Source: Roseateles_B sp051857535
GTDB lineage: Bacteria; Pseudomonadota; Gammaproteobacteria; Burkholderiales; Burkholderiaceae_C
Direction of reading: 5' to 3'
Assembly (NCBI RefSeq): GCF_051857535.1
Contig: NZ_JBPZGY010000007.1
Coordinates: 62,001 to 126,000 of the forward strand
DNA: 64,000 nucleotides
The notes under the pieces: generated by a model
Told to the model about the DNA's origin: nothing
What the model saw: the letters and a program-made list of their open reading frames with translations, nothing else
The model's database searches: none
In this document: positions 7,220 to 14,497 of the stretch, one piece after another
Layout of the letters: the number at the start of each line of letters is the position of its first letter
Position numbering within the stretch: position 1 is the stretch's first letter
Translations under genes and position numbers: made by a program

Positions 7220-7462
7220 GCCGACACACGGCGCAAGAAGCGTGCCGAGTCACTCTTGTGCGGGCTGGCTGCCTGGCGCCCAAATGCGTACAAGCCTTGG
7301 CGGGAGCCCGGCGGCATCATCCGCGGCACAGAACGTGGGCCCCATGCAGGCCCTCCGCCAAAGCGGCCCTCCTTGGTCGGAACCGCCAGAGAGGGGATCC
7401 CCCGTGCAGCACCGCGACCCGGTGCTGCGATGTCCTCTCTGACCTCCATGGAGACTGCTTTC
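7220..7462. other. Divergent intergenic region nasT / HEETH-protein gene
   Basis: No convincing gene is seen. The notable element is a perfect 9-bp hairpin, GCAGCACCG/CGGTGCTGC with a 5-base loop (7406-7428), in the leader of the downstream plus-strand gene. No clear promoter could be assigned for either direction. Confidence 0.5.
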
Positions 7463-9244
7463 ATGTTTGCCCGACTCCTTGGCGCCGGCCTGCTGGCCGG
7501 CGCCCTTCTTTGCCCCCAGCCCGGCCACGCCGGCCCCACCAGCATTGCGCTCGGTGACATCGACAAGGGAACCTTCTGCTACAGCGAACCCCTGAACCTG
7601 CGCGCCGATGTCAGCGACATCAAGGCGGCGTTCACCGCCAGCAACTGGCTCTCGACCATCACCGGCGTCTACGGCCGGCGCTGGCCCAGCGGCAAGGCCC
7701 TTGCCCAGGCGCAGGCCAATGACCAGTACTTCAAGGGCTTCGTGGACACCAGCAGCTTCAACAAGCTGGCCGAGTCCCTCATGGTGGCCATCCACGAGGA
7801 GACCCATATGTGGGACCTCGACGGCAGCCGCACCCAGTGGAACAGCTTCACCTCCTCCTGGATCGACGACACGACGCAGTTCCTCAAGTTCCCGCTCTAT
7901 GACGCGGACGGCGGCTTCCCCCGCAAGGAGATCCTCGCCCTGATCAAGGACGACGCGTCCTCGGACATGGACAATCTCTACCTCAAGGACAGCGCCCAGG
8001 GCGAGTACCACCTGCAGGGCGTGACGGCCGAGCTCAATGCCGGCCTGATGGGCCTGCCCGCCTCGCTGGCCGTGGCCGAGTTCATCGACGGCATAGGCGC
8101 GAGCAATGCCCGCGACATCGCGCTCACCAACCTCAGCTACCTGCAGCTCTACCTGCGCGTGGCCAAGTCCAGCCACGCAGGCTACTACGCCAAGCTCAAG
8201 AGCGACGCCACCTGGCGCAAGTACGTGCTGGTGCAGTTCCTGCGCACGGCCTACTTCATCACCCAGTCCGATGCCTACGCCGCCAAGCTCGGCAGCAGCA
8301 AGGTCCCTGCCCTGATCAAGCGGGTCTATGCGCCGGAGAACCTGGCCATCCTGGAAGACTTCAGCGGCTATAAGCTCCCCACCCGCATCAGCGACCACTG
8401 CATGGGGTCTGAGAACAACACCGCGCCCGTGATCAGCAGCCAGCCGCAGAACACGGTGGTGACGGCCGGCCAGAGCGCCAGCTTCAGCGTTGTCGCCAGT
8501 GGCGGCGGCCTGAGCTACCAGTGGCGCAAGAACGGCAGCAATGTGCCGGCCAACGGCAATGCCGCCACCTACAGCATCGCCAGCGCCCAGGCGGCCGATG
8601 CCGGTAGCTACAACGTGGTGGTCAGCAACAGCCTGGGCTCGGTCGCCAGCAGCGCGGCCAGCCTCACGGTCAATCCGGCGGCGGTGCAAGTGAGCCTCAG
8701 CCCGGCCAACGTCACGCTCAACATGGGCGCCACGCAGGCCTTCTCGGCCGTGGTCACCGGCAGCAACAACACGGCCGTCACATGGTCGGTGGTGGAGGCC
8801 GGCGGCGGCAGCATCAGCAGCAGCGGCCTCTACACGGCGCCGGCCAAGCTGGGCACCTATCACGTCAAGGCCACCAGCCTGGCCGATCCCAACCGCAGCG
8901 CGCAGGCCACCATCACGGTCAATGGCCCGACGGACTCCGGCACCACCGTCACCGGCACGCTCAGCGCCGGAGGCTCCGCGCGCCTGCCGGGCGGCAGTCC
9001 CGGCTGGTGGCAGGTCTCCAGCCGCTACAACTTCCGCTTCAACCTGACGGGGCCGAGCACCGCCGACTTCGATCTCTACCTCTACAAGTACGTGAACGGA
9101 AGCTGGACGGTCGTTGCCAAGTCCGAAGGTCCCACGTCGACCGAAGCCATCAGCTATGTGGGCGAGGCCGGCTACTACTACCTGCAGCTCAAGTCCTACT
9201 CGGGCAGCGGAAGCTACACCCTGAAATACTCGCTGTATCCTTGA
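7463..9244 (+). CDS. Secreted putative metallopeptidase with Ig-like and PPC domains
   Basis: A 593-residue exported protein. Residues 1-23 form a signal peptide (MFARLLGAGLLAGALL...GHA). The N-terminal domain contains HEETH at 111-115, which matches the HExxH zinc-metallopeptidase motif, followed by MWDLD. The third zinc ligand could not be assigned, so catalytic activity is unproven. Then come an Ig-like domain (about 320-405), a Big_2-like beta domain (about 408-488) and a C-terminal pre-peptidase (PPC) domain (about 495-590). The Ig-like and PPC domains closely resemble those of the M4 protease encoded next. The start at 7463 has GGAG 9 bases upstream; in-frame ATGs at 7430 and 7448 are alternatives. 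The N-terminal domain family was not recognised. Confidence 0.75.
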   Translation: MFARLLGAGLLAGALLCPQPGHAGPTSIALGDIDKGTFCYSEPLNLRADVSDIKAAFTASNWLSTITGVYGRRWPSGKALAQAQANDQYFKGFVDTSSFNKLAESLMVAIHEETHMWDLDGSRTQWNSFTSSWIDDTTQFLKFPLYDADGGFPRKEILALIKDDASSDMDNLYLKDSAQGEYHLQGVTAELNAGLMGLPASLAVAEFIDGIGASNARDIALTNLSYLQLYLRVAKSSHAGYYAKLKSDATWRKYVLVQFLRTAYFITQSDAYAAKLGSSKVPALIKRVYAPENLAILEDFSGYKLPTRISDHCMGSENNTAPVISSQPQNTVVTAGQSASFSVVASGGGLSYQWRKNGSNVPANGNAATYSIASAQAADAGSYNVVVSNSLGSVASSAASLTVNPAAVQVSLSPANVTLNMGATQAFSAVVTGSNNTAVTWSVVEAGGGSISSSGLYTAPAKLGTYHVKATSLADPNRSAQATITVNGPTDSGTTVTGTLSAGGSARLPGGSPGWWQVSSRYNFRFNLTGPSTADFDLYLYKYVNGSWTVVAKSEGPTSTEAISYVGEAGYYYLQLKSYSGSGSYTLKYSLYP

Positions 9245-9430
9245 AAATACAGTGATCAAGCCTGAACCTGGATCAACATTAACGCTTTATTTGTGCGGCA
9301 TTCGGCCCCTGCCCTGACTTGCATACAAGCCATGCTCATCCGGGCAGTGCAAGATCACGGCAGCCAGACTCAGCGCCGTGAAGCCGCCGCCAAGCGATGA
9401 AGCGCCCAAGTCCTGGCTTGCTCTCTCTTT

Positions 9431-9461
9431 GAGCGCCGATGCCCATCGGCGCTCTTTTTTT
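9431..9461 (+). terminator. Intrinsic terminator
   Basis: The stem GAGCGCCGATG/CATCGGCGCTC (9431-9441 and 9444-9454) is followed by seven T residues (9455-9461). The innermost pair must open for the tight loop. It is a strong rho-independent terminator, 187 bases after the upstream coding sequence. Confidence 0.88.
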
Positions 9462-9527
9462 GCCCGGAGAAACCCGTGGTGATCCGGGTAATCCGGGGGG
9501 GCGTGGTATCCCTGCCCTGCCGCCCCG

Positions 9528-9567
9528 CTTGTACGTTTTTGCCACCATCCCCCCCTATTCGTACAAG
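9528..9567. repeat. Separated inverted repeat CTTGTACG/CGTACAAG
   Basis: Perfect 8-base arms at 9528-9535 and 9560-9567 are separated by 24 bases. The arms are more AT-rich than the surroundings. It may be a regulator-binding dyad for the downstream protease gene. No factor can be named. Confidence 0.5.
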
Positions 9568-9880
9568 TGAATGCGGGCGATTGGCGAAATAGTCCGCGCA
9601 GATAAAAAGGACTGAGCCCAAGGCATCAGTGCAGGGCCACCCGGGGCCGCGGGGCCAGGTGGTGAAGAAGAGGTAAAGGCCAACGAGGGATACGCGCCAG
9701 CGACGCGTTGCATTTGCAGGAACCGGGTTCAACGTGGACCCGCCGGGACTCCGCTGTTCGGGAGCCCGGCCAGACAGGGCCTCCACGGTGCCTGACGGCA
9801 ATCCGGCGTTTGAAAGAAGTACCTCCCTGTCCGTCGAAAGATGGGCAGCACTTCCATCCTTAGAGCAAGAGAGACAAGCA

Positions 9881-12250
9881 ATGAACAAGAGATCAAACAA
9901 GACCCTGCGGACCCTGTTCGCACTGGCTGCGGTGGCCTCGGCCACGCAAGTGTTGGCTGCTGAGCGCGTCGAGCTGGGTCACGGCAAGAACGCTTCGGGC
10001 ACCCAGTCCCTGGTGCCCGGCGCCCAAGGCGCCGCGGCCCTGGGCCTGCGGGCCGAGGACCTGCGCGCGACGCGCAGCCAGACCTATGCCAGCGGCCTGG
10101 TGGTCACCCGCCACCAGCAGCTGTTCCAGGGCGTTCCCGTCTGGGGCCACAGCATTGTCGAGCACCGCAGCGGCGCCAAGGGCATTGCTGCCGCGAACTC
10201 CCAGTTCTCCGGCGTGATGGTCAACAAGATCGAGCAAGACCTGGCCAGCGCACGCCCGACCCTGAGCCATGCAGATGTGCTGGCCCAGGCACGCGGCCTG
10301 GCTCGCGCCATCGACGCCCGCAACGAGCAGGTCCAGCTGTTCGTTCGCCTGGACGAGAAGAACAAGGCTCAGTTGGTCTACCAGGTGTCCCTGCTGTCCG
10401 GCCAGAACAAGTCCCTGAGCCGCCCCTTCTTCCTGATCGACGCCAACACCGGCACCGTGATCGACCGCTGGGATGGCCTGAACCATGCCAACGGCACCGG
10501 CCCCGGCGGCAACCAGAAGACGGGCACATACGAGTACGGCAGCAATGGCCGTCCCTACCTGGATGTGCTCCAGAGCGGCAGCACCTGCAAGCTGGAGAAT
10601 GCTGACGTCGTCACCGTCAACCTGAACGGCGGCACCTCGGGCAGCACCGCTCACAGCTTCACCTGCCCCCGCAATACCGTGAAGCAGATCAATGGCGCCT
10701 ACTCGCCGCTCAACGACGGTCATCACTTCGGCAATGTGGTCTTCCGCATGTACCGCGACTGGCTGAATCTGCGTCCGCTCAGCCAGAAGCTGCAAATGCG
10801 CATCCACTACGGCAGCAACTACGAGAACGCCTTCTGGGACGGCACGGCCATGCACTTCGGGGACGGCGGCTCCACCTTCTATCCGCTGGTGTCGCTGGAC
10901 GTGACGGCGCACGAAGTCAGCCACGGCTTCACCGAGCAGAATTCCGGCCTGGTCTATTCCAGGCAGTCCGGCGGCATGAACGAGGCCTTCTCCGATATGG
11001 CCGGCGAGGCCGCCGAGTACTACGACCGCGGCAGCAATGACTGGCTGGTGGGTGCGGACATCTTCAAGGGCTCGGGCGCCCTGCGCTACATGGATGATCC
11101 CACCAAGGATGGCCGCTCCATCAATCACGCCTCGCGCTACACGGACTCGATGGACGTGCACCACACCTCCGGCGTCTACAACAAGGCCTTCTACACGCTC
11201 TCCACCAAGTCGGGCTGGAACACTCGCAAGTCCTTCGAGATCTTCACCGATGCGAACCGGCTGTACTGGACGCAGAACGAGACCTTCAACAACGGTTCCT
11301 GCGGCGTGATGAAGGCTGCTCAGAGCCGCGGCTACTCTGTTGCCGACGTCATCAGCGCGTTCAATGTGGTCGGTGTCACCTGCCCGAATCCGCCCTCCGA
11401 CGGCCTGCCCGCCATCAGCAGCCAGCCGGCCAGCGCGACGGTGACGGTGGGCTCCACCGCCACTTTCAGCGTGACGGCCACCAGCGACACGGCCCTGAGC
11501 TACCAGTGGCGCAAGAACGGCAGCGCCATCAGCGGCGCCACCTCGGCCAGCTACACCACGCCGGCCACCACCACGGCTGACAACGGCGCGCTCTACAGCG
11601 TCGTGGTGACCAATGCCAAGGGCAGCGTGACCAGCGCCAACGCCACGCTGACCGTCAAGAGCAGCGACACCACCCTGCCGGTGATCACCAGCCAGCCCGC
11701 CAGCGTGACCGTCAACGCAGGCAGCCCGGCGACCTTCTCGGTCACCGCCACCAGCGGCAGCGCCATGAGCTACCAGTGGCGCAAGAACGGCAGCGCCATC
11801 AGCGGTGCCACCTCGGCCAGCTACACCACGCCGGCCACCACCACGGCTGACAATGGTGCGCTCTTCAGCGTGGTCGTCACCAATGCCAACGGCAGCACCA
11901 CCAGCGGCAACGCCACGCTGACCGTCAATGGCGGCGGCACCGGCGGCACCACGGTGACCGGCACCCTGAGCAGCGGCGGCTCAGCCACCTACCCCAGCGG
12001 CAGCCCGGGCTACCACTACAGCGCTGGCGGTGGCGCCTTCAAGATGAACCTGACCGGCCCCTCCAGCGCTGACTTCGACCTGTACCTGTACAAGTGGAAC
12101 GGCAGCTCCTGGTCCGTGGTCGCGCGTTCGGAAGGTTCGACCTCCACCGAGGCCATCAACTACACCGGCACGGCGGGCTACTACTACATCGAGGTCTACT
12201 CCTACGCCGGCAGCGGCACCTTCACGCTGAACTACACCCTGCCGAAGTAA
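9881..12250 (+). CDS. Secreted M4 (thermolysin-family) metalloprotease with two Ig-like domains and PPC domain
   Basis: A 789-residue preproenzyme. A signal peptide (residues 1-27, ending VLAA) is followed by an FTP/PepSY-type propeptide (about 45-200, with YQGVPVWG-like FQGVPVWGHSIVEH). The M4 catalytic domain follows, with HEVSH at about 344-348 (zinc ligands and catalytic Glu), NEAFSD at about 367-372 (third ligand Glu) and the active-site His in DVHHTSG at about 426-430. After the enzyme come two 90-residue Ig-like repeats (about 509-680) that are nearly identical in DNA, then a PPC domain (about 690-789). The protein is probably secreted by type II secretion, autoprocessed, and degrades extracellular protein. 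The start MNKRSNK at 9881 begins the signal peptide; its ribosome-binding site is weak (AGAGA). Confidence 0.93.
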   Translation: MNKRSNKTLRTLFALAAVASATQVLAAERVELGHGKNASGTQSLVPGAQGAAALGLRAEDLRATRSQTYASGLVVTRHQQLFQGVPVWGHSIVEHRSGAKGIAAANSQFSGVMVNKIEQDLASARPTLSHADVLAQARGLARAIDARNEQVQLFVRLDEKNKAQLVYQVSLLSGQNKSLSRPFFLIDANTGTVIDRWDGLNHANGTGPGGNQKTGTYEYGSNGRPYLDVLQSGSTCKLENADVVTVNLNGGTSGSTAHSFTCPRNTVKQINGAYSPLNDGHHFGNVVFRMYRDWLNLRPLSQKLQMRIHYGSNYENAFWDGTAMHFGDGGSTFYPLVSLDVTAHEVSHGFTEQNSGLVYSRQSGGMNEAFSDMAGEAAEYYDRGSNDWLVGADIFKGSGALRYMDDPTKDGRSINHASRYTDSMDVHHTSGVYNKAFYTLSTKSGWNTRKSFEIFTDANRLYWTQNETFNNGSCGVMKAAQSRGYSVADVISAFNVVGVTCPNPPSDGLPAISSQPASATVTVGSTATFSVTATSDTALSYQWRKNGSAISGATSASYTTPATTTADNGALYSVVVTNAKGSVTSANATLTVKSSDTTLPVITSQPASVTVNAGSPATFSVTATSGSAMSYQWRKNGSAISGATSASYTTPATTTADNGALFSVVVTNANGSTTSGNATLTVNGGGTGGTTVTGTLSSGGSATYPSGSPGYHYSAGGGAFKMNLTGPSSADFDLYLYKWNGSSWSVVARSEGSTSTEAINYTGTAGYYYIEVYSYAGSGTFTLNYTLPK

Positions 12251-12265
12251 AGCCTCGGGGCTTCT

Positions 12266-12291
12266 GCGGTCGGCGATGCATCGTCGACCGC
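12266..12291 (+). repeat. 26-bp near-palindrome adjoining 15-mer copy C
   Basis: The outer arms GCGGTCG/CGACCGC enclose a GATGCATC core, giving a hairpin paired over almost its whole length. It ends at the first bases of 15-mer copy C (12290-12304) and is followed by the terminator at 12310. Placement after the protease stop suggests a 3'-end structure. Confidence 0.65.
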
Positions 12292-12304
12292 AAGACCTGA
12301 CCCT
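12290..12304 (+). repeat. 15-mer GCAAGACCTGACCCT, copy C (intergenic)
   Basis: Exact copy of the dispersed 15-mer, between the M4 protease stop and its terminator. The bases after it (TGCC) recur at 12438-12447, where a partial match CTGACCCTTGCC occurs in the neighbouring esterase gene. Confidence 0.85.
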
Positions 12305-12309
12305 TGCCG

Positions 12310-12341
12310 GCGCCCTGTGTCTCGCGATGCAGGGCGCTTTT
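12310..12341 (+). terminator. Terminator of the M4 protease gene
   Basis: The perfect stem GCGCCCTG/CAGGGCGC (12310-12317, 12330-12337) is followed by TTTTCCTTT. It is oriented for the plus-strand protease gene ahead of the converging esterase gene. Confidence 0.82.
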
Positions 12342-12370
12342 CCTTTGGCGCCCAGCCTCTGGGCTGGGGA

Positions 12371-13417
12371 TCAGCGCCTTGGCTGGGCCTGAAAGAAGTC
12401 CCAGAGGGTGTCGTTGGCGTTCAGGGCCTGCGAGGGCTGACCCTTGCCCGGGCGGCTGCGCCCTCCCCCCGGCCAGCTGTGGCCACCGGTCTCGGTGGTG
12501 CACAGCTGCACCTGCACGCCCTCGTCGCAGCCGCTGTAGCGCTCGCACCAGGCGCCGGGCTTCTGCAGCACCTTCTGCGGCGTGGCGCCGCAATGGTTGC
12601 GCTGCACCCAGCGCTGCGTGGTTTCAGGCACGGAGACGAAGTCCATCACCTTGCTGTTGTCGCGGAAGGCCTCGGGGCCGGCGCCGCCCTGGTAGAGCAC
12701 GTGGTCGTCGTCCAGGGCATGGATCATCAGCACCGGGACGGGCCTTCGTGGCTGGCAGCTGAGGGAGGCGTCCGTGCCGGCCACGGCGGCGATGCCGGCC
12801 AGCTGGTCGCTCAGCTCGCAGGCCAGGCGGTGGCTCATCATGCCGCCGTTGGACATGCCGGTGGCGTAGACCCGGCGCGCATCCACGGTCAGCTGCTGCT
12901 TGAGGTACTCGATCAGGGCGCGGATGAAGGCCACGTCCTCGCTGCCGCTGTCGCGCGCAGAGCCGCAGCAGCCGCCGGCATTCCAGGTGGCGAGATGGTG
13001 GCCGGGCAGTCCGCTGTGGCCGTTGGGAAAGACGGCGATGAAGCCCGCGCTGTCGGCCTTGCTGATGAGGCCGTAGCGGCTGTCATCGGCCTGCAGCTTC
13101 ATGCTGCCGCCTCCGCCATGGAAGGCCAGCACCATGGGCATGGGCTGGCCCGGGCGGTAGCCGGGCGGCACGTGGACCAGGAAGAGCCGCTCCCTGCCCA
13201 TGACTTCGATGCGGCCCTGGTGAGTGCCAGGACGGGCCAGCGATCCATCGCCCGCCGGATCCACCTTGCGCCCTTCGCGGCGCTCAGCCAGGCGTTCGCG
13301 GATGCGCTCACGCACGCTGCCCTGCTGGGCCTCGGCCACAAGGACGGCGCCCGCCAGCATCAAGGCGATCAGGCCGGCAACAAGCGTCGTGCGGCGAGCG
13401 CTCCTCGGCAGCATCAT
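12371..13417 (-). CDS. Secreted PHB-depolymerase/feruloyl-esterase-type alpha/beta hydrolase
   Basis: A 348-residue exported hydrolase of the LpqC/PHB depolymerase family. An Arg-containing N-terminus and hydrophobic segment (residues 8-30) form the signal. HGGGG near residue 100 is the oxyanion-hole motif. GMSNGG holds the nucleophile Ser189, the acid is in ALDDDH (about 235-239) and the catalytic His is in GGHSWPGG (about 313). Paired cysteines (GGCCGS, HCGA, GAWC, SGCD) suggest disulfides. The family cleaves polyester or aryl-ester bonds outside the cytoplasm; the true substrate cannot be told from sequence. The start has AGAGGAG about 8 bases upstream. Two adjacent ATGs (13417, 13414) are possible. 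Confidence 0.85.
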   Translation of the reverse strand: MMLPRSARRTTLVAGLIALMLAGAVLVAEAQQGSVRERIRERLAERREGRKVDPAGDGSLARPGTHQGRIEVMGRERLFLVHVPPGYRPGQPMPMVLAFHGGGGSMKLQADDSRYGLISKADSAGFIAVFPNGHSGLPGHHLATWNAGGCCGSARDSGSEDVAFIRALIEYLKQQLTVDARRVYATGMSNGGMMSHRLACELSDQLAGIAAVAGTDASLSCQPRRPVPVLMIHALDDDHVLYQGGAGPEAFRDNSKVMDFVSVPETTQRWVQRNHCGATPQKVLQKPGAWCERYSGCDEGVQVQLCTTETGGHSWPGGGRSRPGKGQPSQALNANDTLWDFFQAQPRR

Positions 13418-13456
13418 GCGCGGGTCTCCTCTTTGCTGCCCGTGCCTCGGCCGGGC

Positions 13457-13933
13457 TCAGGTCTTGTGGGGATGGGGGTGCGTGTGATCGTGGTGATCGT
13501 GGCCACAGCCGGGACCATGCACGTGGGCCTCGGCCTTCACCGCCACGCCGACCGGCTTGCCGCCCTGGGCGGCCGGGTGTCTGTGGTCGTGTCCGTGGTC
13601 ATGCCCGTGGTCATGCCCGCAACCGGGGCCGTGCACATGGCCATGATCGTGATTGTGGTGCTCGTGGCCACAGCCCGGTCCGTGCACATGCGGTGCCGGT
13701 GCATGGGGTGCCAGGACGCGGATCAGCGAGCCGTCCTCGCCCACCAGCACGTCGCCGTCATGCAGTTGCGTACCCTCGGGCAGTTGCACCGTCAGCAGGC
13801 GGCCCAGGCTGTCGCTGGCCTGGAAACGGGCGGCGGCGGTCTGGCTGGCGTCCAGGCTGACCTGGCTGGCGCGCTTGAGCAGCACGGCGGCCAGGCCTTG
13901 GCCCTGGGGCAGGAGTTTGGAGACTTGGGTCAT
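13457..13933 (-). CDS. UreE-like protein with His-rich tandem repeats
   Basis: A 158-residue protein. Residues of about 20-75 resemble the N-terminal peptide-binding domain of the urease nickel chaperone UreE (RASQVSLDAS, LPEGTQLHDGDVLVGEDG). The UreE C-terminal metal-binding fold is missing. It is replaced by a His-rich tail with three copies of VHGPGCGH followed by D/H-rich strings, ending HPHPHKT. The tail should bind several Ni, Co or Zn ions, possibly with the Cys of each repeat. No urease gene is in the window, so a metal-storage or buffering role is as likely as urease maturation. The ATG at 13933 is preferred (AAGAG upstream); an ATG at 13951 adds six residues. Confidence 0.65.
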   Translation of the reverse strand: MTQVSKLLPQGQGLAAVLLKRASQVSLDASQTAAARFQASDSLGRLLTVQLPEGTQLHDGDVLVGEDGSLIRVLAPHAPAPHVHGPGCGHEHHNHDHGHVHGPGCGHDHGHDHGHDHRHPAAQGGKPVGVAVKAEAHVHGPGCGHDHHDHTHPHPHKT

Positions 13934-14497
13934 GGGAACATCTCTTGGCAAAGCGCCGTCGGCACGATGCTTGGCATTGTCCTTGATCGGCTCGGCCTCT
14001 TTGGCCGCCTCTCGCCATTGCAGCGCGGCTGGCCCGGCGCCTGCATGTCTGCCCGGTCAAGAAGTGCGAAGCCTGCAGCGCCCGGGCCGCGGCCTGGCTC
14101 GATGAAGTTGCGTGAAGTTGCGCCTGAACCCGCACGCCAGGCCCTGACAGCGATTGACGGCCTGTTTTGTGCGATGCAACAATCGCGCCCGTCCCAACAA
14201 CGGAGTCCCCTCGTGGACAGTCCCAGTCCTCAACGCCCTTCTTGCGAAGCCTGCCGCCAGGCCCTCGCAGCGCTGACGCACTGAGCCCCCGTTGATGGGT
14301 GGCCCGGTGTCCTGCCGCTGCCACCCCCGCCCCGGAACAGGCCTTGCCTGGACCTCACTTCCGGCGGACCGCTTCGCTCCGCATGCTTTCTTTCGCCAGC
14401 TGCCGGACGACCTGCGGCGCTCCCCGTGCATCGCCATGCCCGAGGTCGCCACCCCTGCGCCCGATCGGCCGCGGCGCTTTGCCTGAGCTTCCCGCCC
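13934..14497. other. Divergent intergenic region with possible 23-codon ORF
   Basis: 564 bases without an established gene. It contains a perfect direct repeat TGAAGTTGCG (14103-14112 and 14113-14122) and a TTGACG element (14154-14159) with a poor -10. A small ORF (14212-14283, GTG start, GGAG upstream) encodes a 23-residue peptide with a C-x2-C pair (SCEACRQAL). Whether it is translated is unknown; it could be a leader peptide for the transporter operon downstream. Confidence 0.4.

Larger units (their letters stand above)
9245..9880. other. Long intergenic region before the M4 protease gene
   Basis: 636 bases without a convincing gene. The first ~185 bases run up to an intrinsic terminator at 9431-9461, which is too far from the upstream stop codon (9244) to be a typical 3' end. 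The interval could therefore encode a small RNA or a long 3' UTR. A separated inverted repeat lies at 9528-9567. The last ~300 bases are a GC-rich untranslated leader for the protease gene, with no recognised riboswitch. Confidence 0.5.

Noticed and set aside
7250..9259. 669-codon open frame on the minus strand
   Set aside because: Antisense to the HEETH protein, whose signal peptide and Ig/PPC domains show the plus strand is coding.
9470..9880. GEMM/c-di-GMP or other riboswitch in the M4 protease leader
   Set aside because: The leader is long and GC-rich but none of the conserved aptamer cores I know could be matched.
13457..13951. Complete UreE with urease operon
   Set aside because: The C-terminal UreE domain is missing and no ure structural or accessory genes occur in the window.
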